DNA of 51,982 nt from Cyclobacterium qasimii M12-11B (GTDB taxonomy: Bacteria > Bacteroidota > Bacteroidia > Cytophagales > Cyclobacteriaceae): assembly GCF_000427295.1 (NCBI RefSeq), contig NZ_ATNM01000089.1, positions 1 to 51,982 of the forward strand. The letters run 5' to 3'. The notes beneath the pieces are model-generated. The model was not told the origin of the DNA and did no database searches. It saw only the letters and a program-made list of their open reading frames with translations. Of this stretch, positions 1 through 8,277 are shown in pieces; within the stretch, counting starts at the first letter, position 1; each line of letters starts with the position of its first letter. Position numbers and translations under genes: made by a program.

Positions 1-45
1 AGTTTCCAGGGATTTAATTTTATGAAAAATTGGTTGAATAACTAA
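1..45 (+). CDS. C-terminal tail of an upstream gene (partial)
   Basis: Frame 1 is open from the window edge to a TAA at 43-45 and would give the tail SFQGFNFMKNWLNN. The stop overlaps the ATG of the next gene as TAATG, a usual arrangement for translationally coupled genes, and this is the only real support for it being coding. Fourteen residues are too few to name a family. The frame could be open by chance. Confidence 0.35.
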   Translation, partial: SFQGFNFMKNWLNN

Positions 46-311
46 TGGAAAAATTAAATAGTAATTCAACTTTCAAAGAAAAGCTGGAGATGGAAACTAG
101 TTTTCCATCCTTGTACATGTTTAAGTTTATCGTGCCTAACGGCAAAGAAAACGAGATTGGTGCCTTGCTTCCTAATAATGAGATGGTCTTAAAATCATCC
201 TCACAAGGGAAGTATGTTAGCGCTACCATCAAAGCAATGATGCGCGACAGCCAGTCTATTATCGACGTATATGAAAAAGCGTCAAAAATTAAAGGAGTAA
301 TCGCACTATAA
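45..311 (+). CDS. DUF493 (YbeD-like) family protein
   Basis: The 88-residue product has the size and the alternating charged/hydrophobic pattern of the DUF493/YbeD family: small cytosolic ferredoxin-like-fold proteins with an ACT-like topology and no agreed function. Visible cues are the central segment YMFKFIVPNG (about residues 24-33), the stretch SSSQGKYVSATI, and a C-terminal helix with VYEKASKIKGV. It starts on an ATG overlapping the preceding stop and is followed 14 bases later by the pterin dehydratase gene, so it is probably the second cistron of an operon that enters from the left edge. Family assignment is from memory of the pattern; the role is unknown. Confidence 0.75.
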   Translation: MEKLNSNSTFKEKLEMETSFPSLYMFKFIVPNGKENEIGALLPNNEMVLKSSSQGKYVSATIKAMMRDSQSIIDVYEKASKIKGVIAL

Positions 312-325
312 AAATTACGATTTGT

Positions 326-556
326 ATGTGGAAAGAAGCAAATAATAAATTATCGAGAACCTTTGAATTTAAAGATTTTAGCGAAGCATTTGCCTTTATG
401 ACTAGGGTAGCCTTCCTCGCAGAGTCTCAACAGCACCATCCCAATTGGAGCAATGAATACAACAAAGTTCATATTGACCTTGCCACACATGATAAGGGAA
501 ACACTGTGACGGAGAAAGACCGTGATTTAGCTCAAGCCATAGACCGTTTAATTTAG
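326..556 (+). CDS. phhB: 4a-hydroxytetrahydrobiopterin (pterin-4a-carbinolamine) dehydratase
   Basis: This 76-residue protein is predicted to dehydrate 4a-hydroxytetrahydropterin to quinonoid dihydropterin, recycling the cofactor of aromatic amino acid hydroxylases. The diagnostic signature is present: a phenylalanine-rich first half (FEFKDFSEAFAF), then the catalytic motif HHPNW at about residues 37-41, then VHIDLATHD and TEKDRDLAQAID. Members in Bacteroidota are usually 75-110 residues, so this is a short but complete copy. No aromatic amino acid hydroxylase lies in this window, so its partner is elsewhere or the protein has another role. It is closely packed between DUF493 and rsmI, with rsmI starting one base after its stop. 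Confidence 0.9.
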   Translation: MWKEANNKLSRTFEFKDFSEAFAFMTRVAFLAESQQHHPNWSNEYNKVHIDLATHDKGNTVTEKDRDLAQAIDRLI

Positions 557-557
557 T

Positions 558-1244
558 ATGTCAATCGCCACAAACATTTGTTTATATTTAGTCCCAACAC
601 CAATTGGTAACCTTAAGGACATTACTTTAAGGGCCCTGGAAACCTTGCAGGCGGTTGATGTCATTTTAGCAGAGGATACCAGAACTTCGGGTAAGCTTCT
701 TAAACATTATGAAATCAAGCGTCCCTTAGAAAGCTACCACATCCACAATGAGCACAAAAGTATAAGCAAGCTTATTGAGCGGATGGAGCAAGGAACTGTA
801 TTTGCACTCATCACCGATGCTGGTACTCCTGGGATATCTGATCCCGGTTTTCTCTTGGTACGTGAGGCCATAGCAGCCAATATTGAAATATGCAGTTTGC
901 CTGGGGCTACTGCCATCATACCAGGACTTGTTAATTCAGGACTACCTAATGATAGGTTTGTTTTTGAAGGCTTTTTGCCGCATAAGAAAGGTAGGAAAAC
1001 AAGGATAGAGGCATTGGAGGACGAACGAAGAACGATGGTTTTCTACGAATCCCCTTACAGGCTATTGAAAACCCTTAACCAATTGATGGAGGTCTTTGGT
1101 CCAGATAGGACAGCTTGTGTAAGCAGAGAGTTGACCAAACTCCATGAAGAAAATGTAAGGGGTAGCCTTTTGGAGCTTTTAAATTATTATACAGAAAACA
1201 CCCTTAAAGGTGAAATAGTACTTACAGTAGCCGGAAAAAACTAA
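558..1244 (+). CDS. rsmI: 16S rRNA (cytidine(1402)-2'-O)-methyltransferase RsmI
   Basis: Predicted to methylate the ribose 2'-OH of C1402 in the decoding centre of 16S rRNA using S-adenosylmethionine. The 228-residue product shows the tetrapyrrole-methylase-fold signature LVPTPIGNLKDITLRALE near residues 11-28, AEDTRTSGKLLKHY around residues 37-50, the SAM-loop motif ITDAGTPGISDPG around 84-96, and SLPGATAIIPGLVNSGLP after it. Length matches short RsmI proteins that lack the C-terminal extension of the E. coli protein. The ATG lies one base after the preceding TAG, and the next gene starts one base after its TAA, so all four genes from 45 to 2040 look co-transcribed. Confidence 0.95.
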   Translation: MSIATNICLYLVPTPIGNLKDITLRALETLQAVDVILAEDTRTSGKLLKHYEIKRPLESYHIHNEHKSISKLIERMEQGTVFALITDAGTPGISDPGFLLVREAIAANIEICSLPGATAIIPGLVNSGLPNDRFVFEGFLPHKKGRKTRIEALEDERRTMVFYESPYRLLKTLNQLMEVFGPDRTACVSRELTKLHEENVRGSLLELLNYYTENTLKGEIVLTVAGKN

Positions 1245-1245
1245 T

Positions 1246-2040
1246 ATGGAACTACAGGAAATCACCCGAAAAGTAGAAGTGCTTGCCAAGAAAGCAGGCA
1301 AATTTATCCGTGAGGAAAGCAAGAACTTTAATCTGGACAAAGTTGAACAAAAAGGTTTCAATGATCTAGTGTCCTATGTAGACAAAGGAGCCGAAGAAAT
1401 AATAGTCAAGGAGCTTGCAGAGATTGTCCCGGAAGCTGGCTTTATCACAGAGGAAGGAACAAGGTCAGAGAGGGACAAAGAATATACCTGGATTGTAGAC
1501 CCATTAGATGGTACCACTAACTTCGTTCATGGTATCCCGATGTATGCAGTGTCAATAGCCCTTGCGAGAGGCACAGAGATCGTCGTAGGGGTTGTTTATG
1601 AAATTAATCTTGATGAGAGTTTTGCCGCTTATGAAGGATCTCCGTCCACATGTAATGGGGTTCCTATAAAAGTAAGTGGGGTAAGTAAACTTTCCCATAG
1701 TTTGGTAGCCGCAGGTTTTCCTTATGATGATGGAGGGAAACTTGAAGAGTATTTACAGCTGTTGAAATATTTTATCAAAAATAGTCATGGTCTTCGAAGA
1801 CTTGGCTCAGCGGCTGTTGATTTATGCTACGTTGCTTGTGGAAGAGTGGAAGGCTATTTGGAATATAATTTACAATCCTACGATGTAGCAGCCGGTACTC
1901 TCATCGTCAAGCAAGCGGGAGGGAAAGTCACTGATTTTAGTGGCGGTCAGGATTTCATTTTTGGCGGGCAAATTTTAGCTTCTAATGAGAAGTTACATGA
2001 CACCTTTCAAATAGCTTTGTCTGAGAAATTTGTGTTTTAA
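1246..2040 (+). CDS. suhB: inositol monophosphatase family phosphatase
   Basis: The 264-residue product belongs to the Mg-dependent FIG/inositol monophosphatase superfamily. The metal-binding motif WIVDPLDGTTNF is at residues 82-93, the upstream acidic ligand pair is in ITEEG near 67-71, and the second signature is YDVAAGTLIVKQAGG near 218-232. Substrates in this family include myo-inositol-1-phosphate, 3'-phosphoadenosine-5'-phosphate and fructose-1,6-bisphosphate; the sequence does not settle which applies. The symbol suhB is by family resemblance only. It ends the packed plus-strand operon and is followed by 227 bases of very AT-rich DNA. Confidence 0.88.
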   Translation: MELQEITRKVEVLAKKAGKFIREESKNFNLDKVEQKGFNDLVSYVDKGAEEIIVKELAEIVPEAGFITEEGTRSERDKEYTWIVDPLDGTTNFVHGIPMYAVSIALARGTEIVVGVVYEINLDESFAAYEGSPSTCNGVPIKVSGVSKLSHSLVAAGFPYDDGGKLEEYLQLLKYFIKNSHGLRRLGSAAVDLCYVACGRVEGYLEYNLQSYDVAAGTLIVKQAGGKVTDFSGGQDFIFGGQILASNEKLHDTFQIALSEKFVF

Positions 2041-2267
2041 GGAGATATAATTGTTTCCTATATATTGTGATTAACTACAAAAAACATAATTCAAAAAAAT
2101 TAATTTCATATGTAAAAAAATAATTTGTATTTTCGCTATAATTGATTAGCTTTCAATCATTTAATAAAACAACCTGTTTTTCGGACTTATCACCCCCCGT
2201 TCATCTATTGTTGGGCATCGCGTATTTTACCGAAATGGGCTGTTTACTATTTAACAATTCGAATAAA

Positions 2268-2876
2268 ATGAAAATAGGAATTTTAGGAGGTACGAATTTG
2301 GCAACTAACCTTGGCAACAAGTTTATTGCTAGAGGAATGGACGTAGCATTTGGTGTGAGGGAAGGGTTCAGTGCAAGGAAGGTTGAGTGGAAAATTCTTA
2401 AAATGCAAAATCACAATGTCTTAAATTACGCCGATGCTATCACTGACTCGGATGTAATTATTATTTGTTGTGAAAATGAATTTCTGCCCATAGTGTGTAA
2501 TTACCTAAGAGAATTTGGTTCGCCAGACATGTTGTTTATCGATAGCACCAATGGAGTTAACGATGAAAGCGTAACCTGTAATACTACCCTTATTGGACAG
2601 GAGACTGGACATGAGCGTGTTTTTAAAGCATTTAACAATCTCGGAATTGATTACCCAAAATCCGATCCTTTAGCACTCATTAAAGAAACCTACTTCTGTG
2701 GGGACAATAATAAAGATAAATTGATTGTCAAAAAGCTGATTGAACTTATAGGTTTTAAGGCTATTGATGCAGGGACCATTAAAAATGCTTGCCTGCTAGA
2801 GGCTGTATATCACCTTAGTAAAGAAATCTCTACCACCAAATCGGGTGATTGTCACTTCAGACTAATGTCTGTCTAA
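2268..2876 (+). CDS. NADP-dependent oxidoreductase, coenzyme F420 reductase-like
   Basis: A small dinucleotide-binding protein of 202 residues when started at MKIGILGGTNLATNLG. The reading frame is open further upstream to 2142, but the Rossmann glycine-rich loop should sit at the extreme N-terminus, so I choose ATG 2268. It resembles the stand-alone NAD(P)-binding domain of the F420-dependent NADP oxidoreductase family: GGTNLATNLG loop, FGVREGFSARK in the phosphate-discriminating region, SDVIIICCENEF and FIDSTNG as later core strands, and GHERVFKAFNNLG. Bacteroidota do not make F420, so the natural substrate is unknown. It has its own flanking spacers and no operon partner. Confidence 0.75.
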   Translation: MKIGILGGTNLATNLGNKFIARGMDVAFGVREGFSARKVEWKILKMQNHNVLNYADAITDSDVIIICCENEFLPIVCNYLREFGSPDMLFIDSTNGVNDESVTCNTTLIGQETGHERVFKAFNNLGIDYPKSDPLALIKETYFCGDNNKDKLIVKKLIELIGFKAIDAGTIKNACLLEAVYHLSKEISTTKSGDCHFRLMSV

Positions 2877-3179
2877 TTCTCTTTATGTTGTTTAATAACC
2901 TGTTTTTTTAAGATTCTATTTTTATCGGTATTGTTTTTGTTGTTTATAAATTAATTTGAACGACTTGCGTTTCAAATTATGTTTACCGAATTAGGTGCCC
3001 GCTTTTTAATACGTATTGAGATTACTATAAAGTCGGATTTTCGTTGCTATCAACCTGTTGATGGTGTATAACAAATTAAATTTGAATCGATTTATTGTAG
3101 CCTTTGTGCGCAATTTGAAGGAAGTAACCTAATTAAGATTTAATTCTTGAATTTTAATTTTTCTTTCAATACATACGCC
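2877..3179. other. AT-rich intergenic spacer, no gene seen
   Basis: About 300 bases between the oxidoreductase gene and the AsmA gene hold no convincing open frame, RNA gene or strong hairpin. The AsmA promoter must lie here or just upstream of ATG 3180, but I found no good match to the TAnnTTTG element at the proper distance. Confidence 0.5.
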
Positions 3180-6100
3180 ATGAAAAAAATCGCTTATTTT
3201 ATTTTTGCCTTTTTTGCTTTAGTCCTTTTGGCTCTGGTGGCAGTGCCCTACTTGTTTAAGGACAAAATCTTTGACAAGCTTGATCAGGAGCTAGCCAAGT
3301 CTGTAAATGCTACGGTCTATTATGACCGTGATAAAGTCAGCTTGAGTGTTTTCAGTAATTTCCCCAGCTTATCAGCCGGTCTAGGAGATTTTGGGGTTAA
3401 AGGCAATCCACCTTTCCAAAACGATACTTTGGTACATGTGGGAGAATTGCAGGTAGACTTAGATATTTGGTCCGTTATTTTTAGCGATACCCCAAGTTTA
3501 AAAGGAATTCGGCTTCAGGATGGCCAGTTTTATATTAAGGTATTAGCGGATGGAAAGGCCAATTATGATATCATGTTTGAAAGTGAGGAAGTTGAGCCTG
3601 TCGATACTACTTCTTCAAACTTTCAATTGGGCATAGATTTAATAGAAATAGAAAATCTTGACTTTATATATGACGACAGATCACTTGACTTCTTGATGGT
3701 GATGTCAGCCATGGACTTTGTAGGAAGTGGTGATCTGACCCTAGATGTGTATGATCTAATGATTAAAGGTGATGGCAATATTGTTAATGTTGCTTATGAA
3801 GGCGTAGAATACCTCTCAAATAAATCCCTTGCGATTGATTCTGAAATTAACGTCGACTTAAAAAACATGAAATTTGGGGTGAATGGAGCTTCCTTGAAGC
3901 TTAATGACTTCGGCTTTGGGATTGATGGATTTTTGGCTATGCCTGGTGATGACATAGAGTTGGACGCCAAATTCTATGGGGAAGATAATGACTTCAAAAG
4001 TGCGCTTTCTCTAGTTCCAGGAGTATATTCTGCCTCATTTGATGATTTGAAAACATCTGGAGAAATGGATTTTTCCGGCGCGCTCAAAGGAACCTATAGT
4101 GAGACTTCATTCCCAGCATTCCAATTTGGGCTTACCATAAACGAAGGGATGTTTCAATATCCGGATCTACCAAGACCCGTTCAGCATGTGAATATGGAAT
4201 TAAAGGTTGTCAATGAATCAGGTGATTTGAATTATACCGCTATTGATCTGTCCAGGTTTTCTCTTGAGTTCGGAGATCAACCGGTTTCCGGAAGGTTTAT
4301 GGTTAAGGATCTGATTAATTATGAAATGGATGGTCAGCTAAAAGGGAAGCTTGATCTATTGGAATTAACCTCTATATTCCCAATTGAAGACATGGAGTTG
4401 AAAGGGCAGTTGGCCATAGACGCTACCGCAAAAGGGCGATATGACAGTGTAGCCCAAATAATTCCTGTCATAAATGCAAAAATTGAACTGACCAATGGTC
4501 ATGTTAAAAGTGCAGCCTATCCAGCGCCAATAGACAATATCAATGTTCGGGCGGTAGCGGATAATAAAACTGGGAAGATGAATGATTTTGCAATTAATGT
4601 TCCCACATTCGGTTTTGAACTGGAGGGTGAAAAAATCAATGGCTCTTTAAAATTGAATGACTTAACGGCCTTGAATTATGATTTTTCGGTGCATGGGGCT
4701 GTAGACTTAGGGAAAATAGCAGCCATCGTACCAATGGAAGATGTTTTGTTGGAGGGTAAGATTAAGGCAGATTTAGATGCCAAAGGAAGTTATGAAGCCA
4801 TTGAAGCCAATCGTTTCGGGCAACTTGATACCAAAGGCGAATTGCTGGTCAATGATTTTTACTATGCAGATAAAGATTACCCTCAAGGCGTTAGGATTAA
4901 TGAAGCTTCCGCTAATTTTAGTCCAAAGACCATAAATCTGGTGAAAATGGATGCTCGACTTGGGAAAAGCCCAGTTCAGGCAACTGGTACATTGTCCAAT
5001 TACATGGCATTCTTACTTAGTGAAGAAGGTAGCAATGACCTTCAGGGGGATTTATCTATTTATTCTAGTAGTTTTGATGTCAATGAATGGATGACAGGGG
5101 TAGAAAGCACAAGTGAAGATACTACCGCAATGGAAGTAGTTGCCTTACCTGACAATATTGACTTTACCATGTCGGTAAAAGCGGATAAAATCTATTACGA
5201 TAACCTTACATTAAACAATGCTTCGGGGAAATTATGGGTTAAAGATGCGGTACTTAAACTAGAAGGTTTTAAAACCGATATGTTGGGAGGCTCATTGGTA
5301 TTTGACGGTACTTATAATAGCAAGGATGTTTCGAAACCTTCTTTTGACATGGTGCTAGATATCAGTAAGCTAGGAGTTCAGGATGCGTTCAAATCCTTTG
5401 TAACGGTCCAAACATTTGCCCCTATAGCCCAGCATGTAACAGGGATTTTTTCCACCAAATTTTCTTTTTCTGGTTTATTGGGTCAGGACATGATGCCAAT
5501 TTTGTCAAGTCTTGATGGTTCAGGATTGATCCAATTGGCAGAGACAGCCTTAAAGGACAGTCCACTCGTTAAGGGAATTACCAGCCTAACCAAATTAGAC
5601 GATACAGCTACCATTAGTTTAAAACCTATGAATATCACAGCCAGAATCGAAGACGGCATGTTGAATATTCCTCCCTTTGAATTGAAATTATGGGATTACC
5701 CTGCGAAAATTCAAGGAAGCACTGGCTTTGATGGAAGGATCAATTACTTGGTAAACATAGATGTGCCTGCAAGTAAATTTGGTTCAAAAATTAACGGTCT
5801 TGTCACAGGTTTGGTTGGAACAGATTTATCTGATACGAATGTTCCCCTGGCCTTTAATATTGGTGGTAGCTACGCCAGGCCGAATGTAGGAATGGCTTCT
5901 TCTGAAAGTTTGGAGGCTTATATTTCGAATGCACTGAAAAGCAAAATTTCCGGTCAGAAAGAAGATGTCAAAGAAAAAATTACTGCTGATTTTAAAGCGA
6001 AAGAAGACAGTTTAAAACAAGAGTTTAAAGAAAAATCAGAAGTTGCTAAAGACAGTGTCGTACAGGAAGCGACAAAATTGATAGATCAAACCAAAGAGAA

Positions 6101-6185
6101 AGCAGTGGATGAAGTTAAAAACCTCCTCAAAGGTTTTACCAATAAGAAAAAAACGACTGAAACTGAAAAGCCTACACCTGAATAA
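3180..6185 (+). CDS. AsmA family protein (large, envelope-spanning lipid-transfer-like)
   Basis: A protein of 1001 residues with one N-terminal transmembrane helix (MKKIAYFIFAFFALVLLALV) and then a very long beta-rich periplasmic region built of repeating short strands, as in AsmA/TamB-type proteins that bridge inner and outer membrane. The open frame continues to a TTG at 3147, but ATG 3180 puts the signal-anchor directly at the N-terminus and is preferred. The C-terminal 80 or so residues differ: a highly charged Lys/Glu tail (KEDVKEKITADFKAKEDS, then KKKTTETEKPTPE) likely to form a coiled coil. Family members affect outer-membrane lipid homeostasis; the exact role here is inference. A terminator-like hairpin follows. 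Confidence 0.88.
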   Translation: MKKIAYFIFAFFALVLLALVAVPYLFKDKIFDKLDQELAKSVNATVYYDRDKVSLSVFSNFPSLSAGLGDFGVKGNPPFQNDTLVHVGELQVDLDIWSVIFSDTPSLKGIRLQDGQFYIKVLADGKANYDIMFESEEVEPVDTTSSNFQLGIDLIEIENLDFIYDDRSLDFLMVMSAMDFVGSGDLTLDVYDLMIKGDGNIVNVAYEGVEYLSNKSLAIDSEINVDLKNMKFGVNGASLKLNDFGFGIDGFLAMPGDDIELDAKFYGEDNDFKSALSLVPGVYSASFDDLKTSGEMDFSGALKGTYSETSFPAFQFGLTINEGMFQYPDLPRPVQHVNMELKVVNESGDLNYTAIDLSRFSLEFGDQPVSGRFMVKDLINYEMDGQLKGKLDLLELTSIFPIEDMELKGQLAIDATAKGRYDSVAQIIPVINAKIELTNGHVKSAAYPAPIDNINVRAVADNKTGKMNDFAINVPTFGFELEGEKINGSLKLNDLTALNYDFSVHGAVDLGKIAAIVPMEDVLLEGKIKADLDAKGSYEAIEANRFGQLDTKGELLVNDFYYADKDYPQGVRINEASANFSPKTINLVKMDARLGKSPVQATGTLSNYMAFLLSEEGSNDLQGDLSIYSSSFDVNEWMTGVESTSEDTTAMEVVALPDNIDFTMSVKADKIYYDNLTLNNASGKLWVKDAVLKLEGFKTDMLGGSLVFDGTYNSKDVSKPSFDMVLDISKLGVQDAFKSFVTVQTFAPIAQHVTGIFSTKFSFSGLLGQDMMPILSSLDGSGLIQLAETALKDSPLVKGITSLTKLDDTATISLKPMNITARIEDGMLNIPPFELKLWDYPAKIQGSTGFDGRINYLVNIDVPASKFGSKINGLVTGLVGTDLSDTNVPLAFNIGGSYARPNVGMASSESLEAYISNALKSKISGQKEDVKEKITADFKAKEDSLKQEFKEKSEVAKDSVVQEATKLIDQTKEKAVDEVKNLLKGFTNKKKTTETEKPTPE

Positions 6186-6240
6186 TTGCAGGTGGTTGTG
6201 GTAATCGTATGAATAGTGGGTTTACAAAAACCGAAAAGTT

Positions 6241-6292
6241 GAAGCTCTTCTCACCTGGCAAGACCATATGGGAAGAGCTTCATTGGTTTTTC
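6241..6292 (+). terminator. probable intrinsic terminator after the AsmA gene
   Basis: GAAGCTCTTC at 6241-6250 pairs perfectly with GAAGAGCTTC at 6272-6281 (10 bp stem, 21-base loop), followed by ATTGG and TTTTT. It lies 55 bases after the AsmA stop and just before the stop of the converging transporter gene. The T tract is offset by a few bases from the stem, so efficiency is uncertain. Confidence 0.55.
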
Positions 6293-6294
6293 GT

Positions 6295-7218
6295 CTAACG
6301 GAAGTATTCTAAAATATAATACCACATTGTAAGTGTAACAACGGAAAGAGGTATGCCTACTCCGACAAGGAGAGAAGCAAGCTTGGGTCTGATGTTATAA
6401 TTGGTGGCAATAATGGAGGAAGTGATCATGGGCGCCATAGCCGCTTCCATAACACTTACCTTAAAAATGAGATTCTGATCTGGATTGTCAGCTGGGATCC
6501 AATGGTAGATGCTATAGATCAATAGTGGGATAAGTAATAATTTATGGGTTAATCCATACCATAGGAAATTGTCCTTTATGTCCTCAAGTCTTATTTTTAT
6601 TTGTAAGCCTACAGCTATCAACGCAATGGGGGTTAACGTTCCGGCGAAACTCTGAAGGACCTTCTCCGCCACGCCACTAATTTCTACCTTGAAAATATTA
6701 AGTAACAGCGCAATAATAAAAAAGATGAAAGGAGGGAAGAATAACATCTGTTTTGAGATGTCTCTTTTTCTCATTTTTTCGGACCCATACAATGAGGCCA
6801 CAATTATTGCAAGGCTGCTCACTACTAAAAAAGAACCCGTTTGGTCTATCAATACAGCTATTTTTAAACCTTCGCCTCCATAAATCGCTTCGATTACAGG
6901 ATAGCCTATAAAGCCAGTATTGGAAAGACCGCCACAAATTATCAAACAACCGATTGTTTTTTTGTTCCAACCAAATCGTTTACCCAGGTAGCCAAAGAGT
7001 AACCAGGTGATGGTGAAGATGATCCACCCTACCGAGATAGGCAAGAGCAAAGCTGGACCCAATTCCAATCTGGAAATGTGAAGGAGGGAAACGGCAGGTA
7101 ATACTACATATATCAAATAAGCATTTAACGCCTTTGGTGCTTCAACAGGGAAGTTTTTAACTTTCTGTAAAATGATACCTATCAGGATGGAGGTAATGAC
7201 GATGAGTATATTGGCCAT
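6295..7218 (-). CDS. AEC (auxin efflux carrier) family transporter
   Basis: A 307-residue integral membrane protein with roughly ten predicted hydrophobic helices and no signal peptide, starting MANILIVITSILIGIILQ. It matches the AEC/PIN-like permease family (PF03547) in length, in the conserved turn CGGLSNTGFIGYPVIEAIYG near residues 100-118 (the NxGFxGxP element), and in the C-terminal MEAAMAPMITSSIIA (about residues 257-271). Bacterial AEC proteins export small organic anions such as malate or malonate; the substrate here cannot be read from the sequence. It converges on the AsmA gene and is transcribed alone. Confidence 0.88.
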   Translation of the reverse strand: MANILIVITSILIGIILQKVKNFPVEAPKALNAYLIYVVLPAVSLLHISRLELGPALLLPISVGWIIFTITWLLFGYLGKRFGWNKKTIGCLIICGGLSNTGFIGYPVIEAIYGGEGLKIAVLIDQTGSFLVVSSLAIIVASLYGSEKMRKRDISKQMLFFPPFIFFIIALLLNIFKVEISGVAEKVLQSFAGTLTPIALIAVGLQIKIRLEDIKDNFLWYGLTHKLLLIPLLIYSIYHWIPADNPDQNLIFKVSVMEAAMAPMITSSIIATNYNIRPKLASLLVGVGIPLSVVTLTMWYYILEYFR

Positions 7219-7289
7219 GATAATAAATTCTTGGGACTAAGGTGATAGCGGACAACAGCATTTCGAAATTTGATTACCGTTTTCTTTAA

Positions 7290-7661
7290 TCAAACGAATC
7301 CAAAGTGGTTTCTTTTTTGATCAAAATAATCTTTTAGCTGCGGGTAAAGCGTGCTTTCAGCAACAGGTATGCCCAAAAGGGTTTGGTTAATTGCGCCCAT
7401 TTCACCTTTCTTTTCTACTTCCATGGATTCTATTAAAAGTATCAATTCCTGCAGTTGTAAAGGGCTTCTACTTTCATCAGGCTTGATGGAATACTCATTT
7501 CCATAGAAATCTACAATTTCATAAAGGTTTAATCCGTCAATTGTGGTGGCAAAAATGCAAATCTCCTCACCCCATTGACTTTCAGGGTAAGTAAGCTTTG
7601 CTATAAGTGCATTGGCACCTGTTCCATTGAAATACGTCTTTGGTTGATAGTCAAAATTCAT
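7290..7661 (-). CDS. hypothetical cytosolic protein
   Basis: I do not recognise this family. The frame opens at 7682, but the in-frame ATG at 7661 (MNFDYQPKTYFNG) gives a 123-residue soluble protein and is the more natural start. It has no signal peptide or membrane segment. The first half looks like beta strands (NALIAKLTYPES, EEICIFATTIDGLNLYEIVDFYGNEYSI), the second half is helical and charged (LQLQELILLIESMEVEKKGEMGA). It may be under the same transcript as the AEC transporter 71 bases downstream. Base composition does not differ visibly from its neighbours. Confidence 0.6.
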   Translation of the reverse strand: MNFDYQPKTYFNGTGANALIAKLTYPESQWGEEICIFATTIDGLNLYEIVDFYGNEYSIKPDESRSPLQLQELILLIESMEVEKKGEMGAINQTLLGIPVAESTLYPQLKDYFDQKRNHFGFV

Positions 7662-7682
7662 ATTCAGGCAAATATATGTCAT

Positions 7683-8159
7683 TTAAGCGCTAATTTGAAA
7701 TTAAAACCAAATCCCTTAAAATGGTATAAATAGTTAATCAAGACTGATGACCTTAAATGGTCTTGACAATGGCCTTTAAATCATCACTACAAACGCTTAT
7801 AGGGAAGCAACTTCGGGGAAAGGGTATGGCAGTCGCTCCTTTTAGAGGGGTACACCCCATTTCCCCACCCAAATCCCTCTCCAAGCCGAAGTGGAATGAT
7901 TTTTTAAAGAATTAGATAGTTCTCAAGTCAATAGGTCTCCAGGTAGGATTACCCAATAGAACTGGTTACATTATGAAAATTGACTTGAAATCAGCAAAGT
8001 TTAAGACAGCTTCACAATAAGCCAATTTTTGGTGATGGGATATTGCTAATAATTTGCCTTGCTTGTACCCTAATTCGCCCATCTGAGTGGTTGGAGCATC
8101 TTCCTTTTAGAAAAGCTACAAATTTATTGAATTTAGCAACAATCAAATTGAAAAGACAA
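7683..8159. other. long intergenic region upstream of glyA with a GC-rich structured patch
   Basis: Roughly 480 bases without a supported gene. Most is AT-rich, but 7800-7895 is markedly G/C-rich with several nested self-complementary segments, described separately. Short open frames here (for example one entering glyA in another frame) lack any recognisable protein character. Confidence 0.5.
7810..7905 (+). ncRNA. candidate structured RNA or terminator-like element
   Basis: ACTTCGG at 7810-7816 pairs with CCGAAGT at 7886-7892. Inside it GGGGAAA at 7815-7821 can pair with TTTCCCC at 7860-7866, and GGGGTACACCCC at 7847-7858 forms a tight hairpin. A T6 run begins at about 7900. These pairings partly compete, so I cannot draw one definite fold. 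It could be a terminator, a small RNA or the relic of a repeat. No match to a known RNA family is recognised. Confidence 0.3.
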
Positions 8160-8190
8160 TTGGATTATACATTGTTTAAGAGTAATTTTG
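8160..8190 (+). promoter_or_regulatory. glyA promoter candidate (Bacteroidota type)
   Basis: TTGG at 8160-8163, a 19-base spacer, and TAATTTTG at 8183-8190 match the Bacteroidota housekeeping promoter pattern TTTG-N19-TAnnTTTG, with the -7 element perfect and one or two changes at -33. Transcription would start near 8197, leaving a leader of about 80 bases before ATG 8278. Spacing and context support it; the motif alone occurs by chance in AT-rich DNA. Confidence 0.5.
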
Positions 8191-8277
8191 GCTTTCGAAA
8201 TAGAAATAAGTCTGATTTCCATTTCTTTTACGTATGTTACGAGGAATGTAAATTCAGAGCAAAGAACAGATCATTAC

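Noticed and set aside
2142-2267. N-terminal extension of the F420-reductase-like gene
   Set aside because: The Rossmann loop GILGGTNLATNLG should start at the N-terminus; the upstream 42 residues are uncharacteristic and come from AT-rich spacer.
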